DNA of 64,000 nucleotides from CAADGN01 sp035443945 (GCA_035443945.1 DAOMNQ010000002.1:1-64000); one strand, 5' to 3'; shown: positions 23,115 to 32,240, numbered from the stretch's first letter. Made by a program: numbers and translations. The notes: generated by a model from the letters alone, not told the origin.

Positions 23115-26071
23115 AGTCTGCCCTCCCTGTAGGAGTTGGGCACGGGCGCGATGCCAAGGGGAAGCATGATCCCGTCTGGGAGCGCCATGTCGGGATCGAA
23201 CCGCAGGCGGACCGCGCCGAAGCCGTTGAAGGGGACGGGCGCCGCGCCGTCGTCGAGTTGCTGCTGGGTGGGCCACTGGTCGGGGCCAAGGTCGACGAAG
23301 CCGTCGCCGTCGAGATCCCAGCCGACGATCTTCACGCCGTCGACCTCCGGCAGCGTCCAGGGGTCGAGCGACTCGTGCTCGCCGTCCTCCGGTCCGAGAT
23401 AGCCGAAACTGGCGTTGAATCCGGCCGGGTTGCCGAGCGGGTTGCCGTGCGGATCCTTGAGCGGGCCGGCGCCGTACTCGGGCTTGAAGGTCAGCAGGAG
23501 CGCGCCGTCGATCTCCGCGTTGCCCCGCACGTCGAGGACGCCGGCGATGATCGCCCCGCGCAAGCGCACGTCCTGCTCAGCGGGGCTGTTGAAGGTGCCG
23601 ACGTCCACCGAGAAGTTCGGCAGCATCAACGACGACTTCTCGATGTGCTCGAGGTCGTGCTGCTCGGGGTTCAGGTCCGGGCGGGAGGGATGCTCGGTGA
23701 AGAACCGTGTGCGGCCCGTGAACTGCATCTTGTTGCGGACGTGCGTGTACTCGGCAGGAGCATCGCTCACGACCGACCCGACAACCATGCAATCGTGGAA
23801 GCGGAGGTTGTTCGAGTAGAGTTTCGTGTCCGTTACGCGGGTCGGCACGACGTCGGTCACGCCGTTGATCTCGCGCGCGACGTTGATGACCAGCGGGTTG
23901 GGCAGCGCAGCGTAAGACTCCTCGGGATAGAGCATGACGTCGCTGGCGGGGATGTCGCCCTTGTCCACCGGCTCGAACGCCATGAGCAGCATCTGGTTCG
24001 GAGGGCGCGCCTCCTCGGGCAGCACCGCGTCGTCGAGCGGCGGGCAATCGAGGCAGCCGTCGTCCTCGTTCCACTCGTCGAAATCGTCCCCGAAGACCCA
24101 GCGAGGTCTCTCGGGAACGGGCCTGCCCACGGCGGAGTTGAAGCGCATGCGTCCATAGAACGCCCAGTCGATCTGTGCGGCGTCGGGGTCGTAGCCGTGG
24201 TTCTGCACGTGCGTGCGCACCCACGTCACGCCGACGAAGGTGCAGCCTTTGAAGAGGGCGTTCAGGCCCATCGGGATCCGCACGTCGCGGAAGACCATGT
24301 GCTCGAAGACTGGGCGGTAGTACCAGTCGGCGGCGTTGGGCGACCCGAGCGGCATCGGCTCGTAGTAGGCCGTCTGCCAGTTGTCGGGCAGGCCGTCGAG
24401 ATTCAGGTCGGGGTCGAGGCGGAGGTACCGAGGGAGGTACTGTGGGTCGTCGGGGTCGCCGTCCGTCGCGCCTTCGGGCTTTGTCTCCTCGTAGTCGCGG
24501 AGGGAATCGACGCTGATCCCGAGTTGCTGAGCGACCTGATCCCAGAACCCCGCGCCGTCGGCGGCGTTGTGAAGAGCGGTCTCCGTGCCGGTGAAACTGC
24601 CCGCCGTGACTTCCGGGAGCAGGTTGTCGTCGGCCTCGTACACGCGCGGAGACTTCTGCTCGTTGGGCCGGATCGACCCCAGCAGTCGCGGCTCATAGTC
24701 GCCCTGCGCCGCTCGCCACGCCGAATCCTGCACACGGAAGACGAGCCGTCCGTTGACCTTGACGTAGCGGTCCATGGCGTCGATGTAGCCGTCGAGGTAG
24801 CCGAGTTCGTGGTCGAGGTAAACCTTGATCTCGTGGCCGTGCTCGTTGGTGATCCATGCCCAGTCGAGCAACTCCTCGGGCGGCTCGCCCTCCGGGTCCC
24901 ATCGGCCGTTGGCGTTGTGGTCGAGGAAGCCGTAGACGCCGTTGCGGTTGCGGTCGGCGTTGGACGTGTCGATCAGGCGGGCCAAGTCGGGATCAATGAT
25001 ATTGCCCTCGGCGTCAACGAACTCCGTGGCGATGTGGACCCGGCCGTCGTCGTCGGCGTCGAAGTGGTTGATGAAGATGTCGAACTCGTCCACGTACCCG
25101 TCGCCGGTCACGTCATGGAAGGCGGTCCACGGCTCCGGGTCCGCGTCGTCGCCGACATAACCGTCGGGGATCGCTCCGCCCTCGACCGGATGGCCGACGC
25201 GCAGACGATTGTCGCCGTCCACGTCCGAGGCCGCCACGGCGGCGTAGAACGCCTCGAGTTTGCTGTCGAGCAACGGGTCCAGCCCGTTGAAGTCGCACCG
25301 CATGATGAGCGGATCGGCGTGCTCGAAATCGACATCCTCGTAGCGCACACCGAGGTCCCCCACGATCTGCACGTTCTTGCCGATCATGATGCGGCTCGGA
25401 CTGATCACCGCGTGCCCCACGCGCTTCACGATGCGGAAGTCGCGGGTCATCGTCCGCGTCATCGGCGCGCGGTTCGCCACAAAGTGATACCCGATCACGA
25501 TCACCCGAACGTCGGTGCCGTTCGCGAGTGGGGCGTAGATGATCTGGAACGCGGGCGGCGGGACCGAATCGCCGGTCGGCGCGAGCGCGACCAGCGGCGT
25601 AACCACCCAACCCGTGCTGCGAAAGACGTTCAGGTCCGCGTGCGGCCAGGCCTCTGTGATCGTGGGCACCGACGGATCTCCGGCCGAATGGACGACGATG
25701 TTCTCGTCGCGAGCGTGCGCGTTCACCAGCGCCTCGGCGATGCCGTCGGGGTTGTCGCCGGCGTACCCGCCAGGCGAAGGCAGGATGATGTAGTCGCCAT
25801 ACGAGCCGAGGTTGCCGTCCCTGATCGCATATCCGAACGCCTGGTCGATGTCGCTGCGCGAGACGATGAAGCGCCCCGCTGCCTCCGCAAGCCGCCGCTC
25901 GGCCAACGCCATGCCCGTTTCCGCGACGCCCATCGCGTGCATCACCTGCACGTGCGTCTCCGCGGTCCGCACGTTGCCGCGGCTGGCGATGGCCATCGCA
26001 GCAACCAGCGAACCGAAAAGGACGAGGAACATCATGGCGAGCACGGACGCGACACCGCGGCGCGCGTTCAT
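23111..26071 (-). CDS. giant PilX/GspK-like protein with EF-hand-like calcium loops
   Basis: 986 aa. The N-terminus (MNARRGVASVLAMMFLVLFG, then a helix to about residue 65 with GVAETGMALAERRL) is that of PilX/GspK-like minor pilins, although these are usually 200-350 aa. Asp-rich loops of EF-hand or dockerin type occur at about residues 285-300 (DVDGDNRLRV), 318-345 (DVTGDGYVDEFDIFI, DADDDGRVH), 370-395 (DRNRNGVYGFLDHNANGRWD) and 915-930 (DLDGDGFVDLGPD). The rest is beta-rich with repeated FxxCxFVG-like strands. Such a protein could sit at a pilus or pseudopilus tip and be stabilised by calcium. Whether it is exported as an assembled tip is inference. It lies in the middle of the operon. Confidence 0.82.
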   Translation of the reverse strand: MNARRGVASVLAMMFLVLFGSLVAAMAIASRGNVRTAETHVQVMHAMGVAETGMALAERRLAEAAGRFIVSRSDIDQAFGYAIRDGNLGSYGDYIILPSPGGYAGDNPDGIAEALVNAHARDENIVVHSAGDPSVPTITEAWPHADLNVFRSTGWVVTPLVALAPTGDSVPPPAFQIIYAPLANGTDVRVIVIGYHFVANRAPMTRTMTRDFRIVKRVGHAVISPSRIMIGKNVQIVGDLGVRYEDVDFEHADPLIMRCDFNGLDPLLDSKLEAFYAAVAASDVDGDNRLRVGHPVEGGAIPDGYVGDDADPEPWTAFHDVTGDGYVDEFDIFINHFDADDDGRVHIATEFVDAEGNIIDPDLARLIDTSNADRNRNGVYGFLDHNANGRWDPEGEPPEELLDWAWITNEHGHEIKVYLDHELGYLDGYIDAMDRYVKVNGRLVFRVQDSAWRAAQGDYEPRLLGSIRPNEQKSPRVYEADDNLLPEVTAGSFTGTETALHNAADGAGFWDQVAQQLGISVDSLRDYEETKPEGATDGDPDDPQYLPRYLRLDPDLNLDGLPDNWQTAYYEPMPLGSPNAADWYYRPVFEHMVFRDVRIPMGLNALFKGCTFVGVTWVRTHVQNHGYDPDAAQIDWAFYGRMRFNSAVGRPVPERPRWVFGDDFDEWNEDDGCLDCPPLDDAVLPEEARPPNQMLLMAFEPVDKGDIPASDVMLYPEESYAALPNPLVINVAREINGVTDVVPTRVTDTKLYSNNLRFHDCMVVGSVVSDAPAEYTHVRNKMQFTGRTRFFTEHPSRPDLNPEQHDLEHIEKSSLMLPNFSVDVGTFNSPAEQDVRLRGAIIAGVLDVRGNAEIDGALLLTFKPEYGAGPLKDPHGNPLGNPAGFNASFGYLGPEDGEHESLDPWTLPEVDGVKIVGWDLDGDGFVDLGPDQWPTQQQLDDGAAPVPFNGFGAVRLRFDPDMALPDGIMLPLGIAPVPNSYREGRL

Positions 26072-26169
26072 CGGCTTGCGTCGGCAGCGCTGCCGTGCAC
26101 GTATCTCCCGGCGCTTGCTATCCACAGGCCGCTCCTCGCTCCCCACGCCACCGGCCCGACAGATGATCC

Positions 26170-26841
26170 TCACGGCACGACCCACGAGAGACGCGCGACC
26201 TCCATCGCCGCCCCGCCCGACGGGGTGTACCACACGATGACCGTAACGCGAAGCGGGAACGCATCCACTGCGATGGCAGGCTGCTCGTCCACCTGCGACT
26301 CCCGGTAGTAGCCCTCCTCGCGAACGATCGAGTAGTCGTGCGGCTCGACCTTCTCGACCAGCACCTCCTGCATCCAACCGATCATCGGCACCCGCCTGCC
26401 CAGGTCGTCGAGCACGACGTTGCCGAGCAGGTCGAGTTCCGGGATGACCGCGCCGGTGGCGTCGATGGGGCCTTCGAAATCCCCGCCCGCGCCGAAGCGG
26501 AGTCCCGCGAAGTCGTCGGTGTCGTCGAAGTCGTCGAGGGTGATCTCTCCGGACTCGGGTCCGAAAACGATCGGCCCGCCTTCGCTGATGGGGACCAGCC
26601 CGACGACGGGGTCGTGACGCGGCAGATGCCGCATGTACTCACGGACTTCCCCGGCGAGGAAAGTCCCCGCTGCCGCGTGCGACGACCACAGGTTCGACTG
26701 GACGAACGCCTGCTGCGCTTCGACCATCGCCAGGATGCCCACGCCGATGATGACGGTGGTCATCGCCGTTTCGAGGAGCGTGAACGCCGGCGCCCTGCCC
26801 CGGCGACGAGCGGCCTTCCGGCCGGCCTGCGGAGCGTCCAT
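26170..26841 (-). CDS. prepilin-like protein (PilV/GspI-like)
   Basis: 223 aa from the ATG at 26841, with GGGAGGG seven bases upstream. The prepilin signal is RGRAPAFTLLETAMTTVIIG. The residue before the mature Phe is Ala rather than the usual Gly (PAFTLLE), which some prepilin peptidases accept. The conserved Glu5 is present. The hydrophobic helix extends to about residue 55, followed by a globular head with acidic segments. The size and position between PilC and the large tip-like protein suggest a GspI/PilV role. 98 bases separate it from the 986-aa gene. Confidence 0.85.
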   Translation of the reverse strand: MDAPQAGRKAARRRGRAPAFTLLETAMTTVIIGVGILAMVEAQQAFVQSNLWSSHAAAGTFLAGEVREYMRHLPRHDPVVGLVPISEGGPIVFGPESGEITLDDFDDTDDFAGLRFGAGGDFEGPIDATGAVIPELDLLGNVVLDDLGRRVPMIGWMQEVLVEKVEPHDYSIVREEGYYRESQVDEQPAIAVDAFPLRVTVIVWYTPSGGAAMEVARLSWVVP

Positions 26842-26888
26842 GTGCCATCCCTCCCGACGGCGCACTCGGCCGCCGGAGCGTCAATCGG

Positions 26889-28115
26889 CTACTGGACGAG
26901 CTGACTCATCTTGAAGATGGGCAGAATGATCGCCATCGCGATGAACCCGACGATTGTGCCCATTACAAGGATCATGACGGGCTCGATCATGCTCGTGACG
27001 GCCTTGATCCGGTCCTTCAACTGCCGGGCGTAGTACGTGCTCACCTCGTCGAGCACCTCGCCCAACTTACCGGACTCCTCTCCCGCCGAGATCATCTGGA
27101 CGACCGCCCGCGGGAGCAGCCCGTCCTTGCCCAGCGGCGCGGCGATCTTCTTCCCCTGCTTCACGTTGTTGTGAACGCGCGCCCACAGCCCCTTGTAGAG
27201 CTGGTTGCCCGAGATCTCGCCCGTGATCGCAAGCGTGTCGAGCATCGGCACGCCCGCGTTGATCAACTGCCCCATGGTCTGCAGCGAGCGGCTGATGTAG
27301 AGCGAACCGAACATCCCGCGCAGGACGGGGATGGTCAGTTTGAGTTTGTCGATCCAGAACGAGCCGACCTCTGTGCGGGCCGCCGCGAAGAGCAGGCCGC
27401 CCAGGCCCACCGTCGCACCGACCACGATGGGCCACCGCGCGACGAGGAACTTGCTGATGCTCATCAGGAAGGTCGTGGCCCACGGAAGGATGTCCTCCTT
27501 GCCCTCGAAGACGGAGTAAAACCGGGGCAGCACGAACGCCAGCAGGAAGATCGTCACGCAGACCGCGAGCGATCCGATGATGCCGGGGTAGATCGACGCC
27601 CCGATCACCATCTTGCGCGTCTCGAGTTGCTGCGCGATGTAACCGGCGATGCGGTCGAGCATCTCGGAGAAGGAGCCGGACATCTCCGATGCGCGGACCA
27701 TGCTCACATACAGCGGACCGAAGAGTTTCGGATGACGGGCGATCGCCTCCGAGAACTGCTTCCCGCTCTCGACGTCCTGCTTCATCCCCATGATGACGCG
27801 CCGGAAGGCCGGCTGCGTCGTCTGCTCGGCGATGCCCTCCAGCGCGGCCCGGAGGTTGATGCCGGCGCGGATCATCACGGCCAGTTGGGTCGTGAAGTCC
27901 AGCACGTGCTTCTGCGAAGGCTTGCGAGAGTTGAGCCGCTTGAGGAAGTCGATGAACCCGCCGTCGGAATCCTCGGTCGCGGCCGCCGAGAGCGAGACGA
28001 CGTGCAGCCCCTGGGCGCGGAGCGCAGCGGCGGCCCCCGCGACGCTGTCCGCCGCGAGCGTGCCGGCCTGTACCTGGCCGGAAGAACCGCGCGCCTGGTA
28101 GCGGTACTGGGGCAT
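26889..28115 (-). CDS. type II secretion/type IV pilus inner-membrane protein (GspF/PilC)
   Basis: 408-aa GspF/PilC platform protein. The N-terminal 60 residues (MPQYRYQARGSSGQVQAGTL) match the family opening. Two T2SSF domains (about 70-195 and 275-400) carry the repeated FTTQLAVMIRAGINL / LGQLINAGVPMLDTL-like helices. Three membrane spans are expected at about 170-190, 225-245 and 380-402. The platform couples cytoplasmic ATPases to pilin assembly. It lies three bases after pilT and before the prepilins. The assembly ATPase (PilB/GspE), prepilin peptidase and secretin are not in the window and must be elsewhere if the system works. Confidence 0.93.
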   Translation of the reverse strand: MPQYRYQARGSSGQVQAGTLAADSVAGAAAALRAQGLHVVSLSAAATEDSDGGFIDFLKRLNSRKPSQKHVLDFTTQLAVMIRAGINLRAALEGIAEQTTQPAFRRVIMGMKQDVESGKQFSEAIARHPKLFGPLYVSMVRASEMSGSFSEMLDRIAGYIAQQLETRKMVIGASIYPGIIGSLAVCVTIFLLAFVLPRFYSVFEGKEDILPWATTFLMSISKFLVARWPIVVGATVGLGGLLFAAARTEVGSFWIDKLKLTIPVLRGMFGSLYISRSLQTMGQLINAGVPMLDTLAITGEISGNQLYKGLWARVHNNVKQGKKIAAPLGKDGLLPRAVVQMISAGEESGKLGEVLDEVSTYYARQLKDRIKAVTSMIEPVMILVMGTIVGFIAMAIILPIFKMSQLVQ

Positions 28116-28118
28116 GGG

Positions 28119-29174
28119 TCAGGCGGCGAGCTGGCGTGCGAGCTTGTCGGGATGCACCGCCTGCGCGACCGCGTCCTCCTTGCTGATCATCCCGTTGAAA
28201 TACAGTTCGGCGATCGACGTGTCGAGACTGCACATCCCGATCGCACGGTTCGTCTCGATGACGTTCGGAATCTCGAACGTGCGGCTCTCGCGGATCAGGT
28301 TCCGCACCGCCGGCGTGCACAGCAGCGTCTCCACCGCGGGCACCATGCCCGGACGGTCGATCCGCGAGAAGAGCGACTGGCTCACGACCGCCTGCAGCGT
28401 GCCCGCGAGCATCGCCCGGATCTGGTTCTGCTGACCCGCCGGGTACATGTCGATGATTCGCTCGACCGTCTGCGAGGCGTTCACGGTGTGCAGCGTGCTG
28501 AGCACAAGGTGGCCGGTCTCGGCCGCGCTGATGGCGAGCGCAGTCGTCTCGAGGTCGCGCATCTCGCCGACCAGGATGATGTCCGGATCCTGACGCAGCG
28601 CATGCTTCAGGCCGCTGGCGAAGGTCGGCATGTCCTGCCCGAGTTCGCGCTGCTCGATCAGGCACTTCTTGCTCTCGAAGGAGTATTCGACCGGGTCTTC
28701 GAGCGTGATGATGTGCTTGGCATAGCGTTCGTTCATGGCCTCGATCATCGCCGCGAGCGTGGTGGACTTGCCCGAGCCGGTGTCGCCGGTAACCAGCACC
28801 AGGCCGCGGGGGAGGTAGGTCAGTCGGGCGATCACCTCCGGAAGGCTCAGGGCCTTGAGCGGGGGCACCTTGCTCTTGATCGCACGCAGCGCCATCCCGA
28901 CGCAGCCACGCTGCATGTGCGCATTCACGCGGTAGCGACCGATGCCCTTCAGTTCGTACGAGAAGTCGGCGTCGCGCTGGCGGTCGAACGTCGCCTGCGC
29001 CTCCTTCGGCGACATCTCGCGGAACATCCCCAGCACCTGCTCGGGGTCCAGCGGCGGCGACTCCATGCGGCGCACGACCTGGTGCACGCGGATCGTCGGG
29101 GGGTGCCCCGCTACGAGGTGGATGTCCGACGCGTCCGCCTCATGGGCACGGCGGAGAATCTCCTGGAGTTGCAC
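28119..29174 (-). CDS. pilT: PilT-type retraction ATPase
   Basis: 351 aa from a GTG at 29174, with GGGAGGT five bases upstream; an upstream in-frame ATG at 29252 lacks a site. It is a hexameric type IV pilus retraction ATPase. Visible features are the N-terminal ASDIHLVAGHPPTIRV, Walker A GDTGSGKST (about residues 127-135), the Asp box IITLEDPVEYSF, Walker B DPDIILVGEMRDLET, the His box AETGHLVLSTLHT and the AIRNLIRE-like motif (AVRNLIRES). The length matches PilT (about 345-370 aa). Its presence argues for a retractile type IV pilus rather than a pure type II secretion system. It is the first gene of the operon. Confidence 0.95.
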   Translation of the reverse strand: MQLQEILRRAHEADASDIHLVAGHPPTIRVHQVVRRMESPPLDPEQVLGMFREMSPKEAQATFDRQRDADFSYELKGIGRYRVNAHMQRGCVGMALRAIKSKVPPLKALSLPEVIARLTYLPRGLVLVTGDTGSGKSTTLAAMIEAMNERYAKHIITLEDPVEYSFESKKCLIEQRELGQDMPTFASGLKHALRQDPDIILVGEMRDLETTALAISAAETGHLVLSTLHTVNASQTVERIIDMYPAGQQNQIRAMLAGTLQAVVSQSLFSRIDRPGMVPAVETLLCTPAVRNLIRESRTFEIPNVIETNRAIGMCSLDTSIAELYFNGMISKEDAVAQAVHPDKLARQLAA

Positions 29175-29367
29175 GGCGACCTCCCTCGGCTGGTGCGCCG
29201 ACCGACCGCGTGACCGCGGCAGACCGCGGGGCGCACGAGACCGAGGGTTCATCGGACAACCCGACGGAAGCCTTCACGTCAGCCACGGCGCGGCACGATC
29301 CGCCCTCTCAACCACGGACCGCCATCCGGCACAGCCGTCACAGACCGGACAGGCCGAACCCCCGCGG

Positions 29368-30330
29368 TCAGCGCTCGCCCGGGGAAGCGCAGTGTGCGCA
29401 CCACGACCCCGGATCGTGCGAGTCGAAACCGCCCGTGGCGAGCAGGGCGAGCGCGGTCCGCGTGCTCGATGGCGGCGGCAGAGCCGCGAGCCGGGACTTG
29501 AACTCACGCTGGAAACGATCCTCGTGCAACTGGAACTCGCCCGGGCGGTCCTGCGTGTAGGCGTACTCGCCGCGGAGCAGCCTGTCGATCTGCTCGATGC
29601 GACGCTCGGGGTACGGGTGCGTCGAGAAAAACTCCGGCGGGCGGCTCCCTTCGCCGGCGGCAGCCCGCAATATCTCCTGCACCTGCCTGGCGCCGAGGGG
29701 GTTGTACCCGTTGCGCACCATGTAGCGGACGCCCAGCGCGTCGGCTTCGAGTTCCTGGTCACGGTTGAACTTCAGAAGATACCCCTGCCCGCCGAAGCCG
29801 ACGACGACCGGCACGGCGGACTGCAACCACTTCTCATCCGATTGCGAAGCGCCGAGCGCCGCGCCGACCACAAGCCCTTGCACCAGCATCGCCTGCGAGA
29901 TGCGCTCGTTCGAGTGCCGTGCCGTCACGTGCCCGACTTCATGCCCCAGCACGGCGGCGAGTTGAGCCTCGTTCGTCATCCGCGCCGCAAGACCGCGCGA
30001 CATGAACACCTTGCCGCCCGGCAGCGCGAACGCGTTGATCACGTCCGAGTCCAGAAGCGTGAACTCCCACGGCAGCGACGGATTGTCCGCCTCCGTCGTC
30101 GCGGCCAGCGCGTGCCCGATCCGCGCGACGTACGCCTGCAACTGCGCATCCGTGACCTCACCCCCGTACTCCGCGGTCAACTGGTCCTTCGCCCCCTCAC
30201 CGAGCGCGATCTCACGGTCGCGGCTCAGCAGCGCCATCTGCGAGCGCCCAGTCGTCGGGTTCGACGAGCAGCCACACGAAAACGCCGCCAACACCCCGAG
30301 CACGATCAGTCCGACTCGTCCGCGTGTCAT
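29368..30330 (-). CDS. M48 family metalloprotease, lipoprotein
   Basis: 320 aa. The N-terminus has a lipoprotein signal (VGLIVLGVLAAFSCGCSSNP) with a lipobox cysteine near residue 21, so it would be lipidated and anchored facing the periplasm. The M48 zinc motif is AVLGHEVGHVTARHS (HExxH), the third ligand Glu is in DQELEADALGVRYM, and FSTHPYPERRI is the conserved C-terminal signature. This is the BepA/YfgC/LoiP-like arrangement used in outer-membrane protein quality control. The C-terminal tail includes CAHC (about residues 313-316), an unexpected two-cysteine motif. The start at 30330 follows GGGAG; a longer ATG at 30390 would displace the signal. It is divergent from ubiE across 51 bases. 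Confidence 0.92.
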   Translation of the reverse strand: MTRGRVGLIVLGVLAAFSCGCSSNPTTGRSQMALLSRDREIALGEGAKDQLTAEYGGEVTDAQLQAYVARIGHALAATTEADNPSLPWEFTLLDSDVINAFALPGGKVFMSRGLAARMTNEAQLAAVLGHEVGHVTARHSNERISQAMLVQGLVVGAALGASQSDEKWLQSAVPVVVGFGGQGYLLKFNRDQELEADALGVRYMVRNGYNPLGARQVQEILRAAAGEGSRPPEFFSTHPYPERRIEQIDRLLRGEYAYTQDRPGEFQLHEDRFQREFKSRLAALPPPSSTRTALALLATGGFDSHDPGSWCAHCASPGER

Positions 30331-30354
30331 CGGTGCATCTCCCTTCGTCGGCCC

Positions 30355-30360
30355 TACAGT
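30355..30360 (+). promoter_or_regulatory. possible -10 element TACAGT for ubiE
   Basis: TACAGT lies 21 bases before the ubiE ATG within the 51-bp divergent region shared with the M48 gene. Confidence 0.3.
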
Positions 30361-30381
30361 GCCCCAACGGCAGGGCCAGCC

Positions 30382-31197
30382 ATGAATCATCTACAGCCTA
30401 CCCAGCCCACGGATGCCGCGTCCGCCCCCGCTTGGACCGATGCGGACCTCCGCGACCCGCACGCGAACCCCGAGAAGGCGGAGCGCGTGCGGCGCATGTT
30501 CGCGGCCATCGCTCGGTCCTACGACCTCAACAACCGGCTGCACTCCTTCGGACGCGACCAGGCCTGGCGCCGCCACGCCGTCCGGGCCGCGGACGTGAGG
30601 CCCGGCGACGCCGTCCTCGACGTGGCCTGCGGCACGGGCGACCTGACGCTGCTCTTTGCGCGAACCGGGGCCGGGAGAGTCGTCGGGCTTGACTTCACCC
30701 CCGAGATGCTCGACCTCGCCCGCGCCAAAGGCGCACGAGTTGCCCCATCCGGGGCGCCCGAGTTCATCCGAGGGGATGCGCAGTACCTGCCCTTCGACGA
30801 CGGCTCGTTCGACATCGTCTCGATCGCTTTCGGCATTCGGAACGTGCAGCGGACGGAGCGGGCGGTGGAAGAGTTCGCTCGGGTCCTGCGGCCGGGCGGG
30901 CGGCTCGTCATCCTCGAGTTCGGTCGGCCGCGCATCGCGCCGATCCGCTGGCTCAACAACTTCTACTGCGGCTGGGTGATGCCCCGAACGGCGACGCTCG
31001 TCAGCCGCGATCGCTCGGGGGCCTACCGCTACCTGCCGCGGAGCATCGGCTCGTTCATGCATCGGGACGCGATGCTCGAGTTGCTCGGCAGGTCAGGGTT
31101 CGAGAACACATCCTCACGGTCGCTGACCTTCGGGGTCTGCGTCTGCTACCGGGCTGTCAGAGCCGGGGCCTGCGAGGCCCCACCCAAGCGGGATTGA
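30382..31197 (+). CDS. ubiE: demethylmenaquinone/demethylubiquinone methyltransferase
   Basis: 271-aa class I SAM methyltransferase of the UbiE/MenG family, which C-methylates the quinone ring at the end of menaquinone or ubiquinone synthesis. Motifs are AIARSYDLNNRLHSFGRDQAW, the SAM site VLDVACGTGDLTLLFA, VVGLDFTPEMLDLA, IVSIAFGIRNV and the C-terminal SFMHRDAMLELLGRSGF. The C-terminus has an extra tail (RAGACEAPPKRD) encoded across a GGGCCTGCGAGGCCC element (31166-31180) that recurs in altered form at 31201-31215. This suggests a repeat-driven extension. The quinone type cannot be told; menaquinone is likely if the organism is a planctomycete. Confidence 0.93.
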   Translation: MNHLQPTQPTDAASAPAWTDADLRDPHANPEKAERVRRMFAAIARSYDLNNRLHSFGRDQAWRRHAVRAADVRPGDAVLDVACGTGDLTLLFARTGAGRVVGLDFTPEMLDLARAKGARVAPSGAPEFIRGDAQYLPFDDGSFDIVSIAFGIRNVQRTERAVEEFARVLRPGGRLVILEFGRPRIAPIRWLNNFYCGWVMPRTATLVSRDRSGAYRYLPRSIGSFMHRDAMLELLGRSGFENTSSRSLTFGVCVCYRAVRAGACEAPPKRD

Positions 31198-31453
31198 ACC
31201 GGGCCTGTGAGGCTCCCTCCTGGTTCGCGGGGCCTGTCGCCCGGAGCGTTTCCGGCCTTATCGGACGCCCGGCCGCCGCCCGAAGGTCCGACTTCTGCGC
31301 CTCGTTCTCGCTTCACGCCCCGCCTGCCCTGCAACCGATCGACTCGGGCGTGATCGGCGACGGCCGACGCCCGGTCCGGGAGGACCGGACATCCCACTCC
31401 ACCCGTCCGCGGCGGAGCCGTGCCGGATCGATCGTGTACGGAGAATCTACCAC
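31198..31453. other. 256-bp intergenic region, ubiE to B12-binding gene
   Basis: No credible gene is seen. It begins with a second, altered copy of the GGGCCTGYGAGG element and contains GC-rich short inverted repeats such as GGTCCGGGAGGACC. It ends with a ribosome site (GGAGA) before the next ATG. No convincing promoter hexamer is seen. Confidence 0.5.
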
Positions 31454-32155
31454 ATGAACCACGAGTTGTTGATGGAGCGGTTCTTCGAGGTGCTGATCAA
31501 CGGCGACCGAACCGGCGCCCGAGCGCTCATCGAAGAGGCCTCCCACGCCGGCTACTCGCCGCGAGACCTCGTCACCGACCTGTTCTGGCCGACGTACGAA
31601 CTGGTGCAGCGCTTGTACCGCGAGGACCAGTTGACGACGCTCGCGCACCGGCTCTCGACGAGGCTGCTCCGCGTGCTCGTGGACCAGACCGCCTCGCGAC
31701 TCGAACGCGCGAACGCCATCCGCCGATCCGTCTTCGCCTTCTGCGGCCCCTCGGACGCTGACGAACTCGGCGCGCAGATGGCCGTCGACATCCTCGAGTC
31801 CGAAGGGTTCGCCATCACCTTCGCAGGCGGCGGAATCGCCACCGACGAGATCATCGCCGCGACGCACGAGCGCCGGCCCGGCATCCTCCTGATGTTCTCC
31901 TCCGCCCCGCAGGATCTGCCGACCATCCGCGAGGTCATCGATCGCTTGCGAGAGATCGGCGCATGCCCGAACACGCAGATCGCGGTCGGTGGCGGGGTCT
32001 TCAACCGAGCGGAGGGCCTGGCCGAGGAGATCGGCGCTGACATCTGGGCCGACGACCCGCTCGAACTGGCGGAAGCCCTCGTCGTCCGCCCCGCGCAGCG
32101 CGCCGTGGCCGAGCAGCGAACCGTCGGCCGCAACCGCCGGGCGAAGGCGGCGTGA
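31454..32155 (+). CDS. cobalamin-binding-like sensor protein with degenerate ligand motif
   Basis: 233 aa. The N-terminal helical part (about residues 1-90) resembles the cap domain that sits over B12 in MetH/CarH-type modules. The Rossmann-like B12-binding domain follows (about 92-215). The DxHxxG motif that supplies the axial histidine aligns with DADELG here, so His is replaced by Asp. The downstream Ser (MFSSAPQ) and Gly-rich (IAVGGGVF) positions remain. The protein may bind B12 weakly, differently, or not at all. There is no DNA-binding domain, unlike CarH/LitR. A strong hairpin terminator follows (32185-32214). Next comes an ECF sigma gene, so a sensory role is possible but unproven. 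Confidence 0.78.
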   Translation: MNHELLMERFFEVLINGDRTGARALIEEASHAGYSPRDLVTDLFWPTYELVQRLYREDQLTTLAHRLSTRLLRVLVDQTASRLERANAIRRSVFAFCGPSDADELGAQMAVDILESEGFAITFAGGGIATDEIIAATHERRPGILLMFSSAPQDLPTIREVIDRLREIGACPNTQIAVGGGVFNRAEGLAEEIGADIWADDPLELAEALVVRPAQRAVAEQRTVGRNRRAKAA

Positions 32156-32184
32156 CGCCATTCGTCCGATAACGGCTTTCGCAG

Positions 32185-32214
32185 GGCGGGGCGGGTCCGG
32201 TGGCCCGCCCCGCC
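32185..32214 (+). terminator. hairpin terminator after the B12-binding gene
   Basis: A perfect 11-bp GC stem (GGCGGGGCGGG, 32185-32195, pairing with 32204-32214) with an 8-base loop lies 30 bases after the stop. Only TGTT follows, not a real U-tract. Confidence 0.7.
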
Positions 32215-32240
32215 TGTTGCGCACCCGTGACGGAACCGAG

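Noticed and set aside
23258..26308. 1016-aa plus-strand open frame opposite the giant prepilin-like gene
   Set aside because: Its composition is a typical antisense shadow, with no start context and no recognisable motif. The minus frame has a prepilin N-terminus and ordered motifs.
28942..30381. Extension of the ubiE frame over the M48 and pilT genes
   Set aside because: The upstream part is antisense to well-supported genes. The UbiE homology starts at the ATG at 30382.
31164..31220. CRISPR-like direct repeat pair after ubiE
   Set aside because: Only two short, diverged copies of a GGGCCTGYGAGG element with no regular spacer array.
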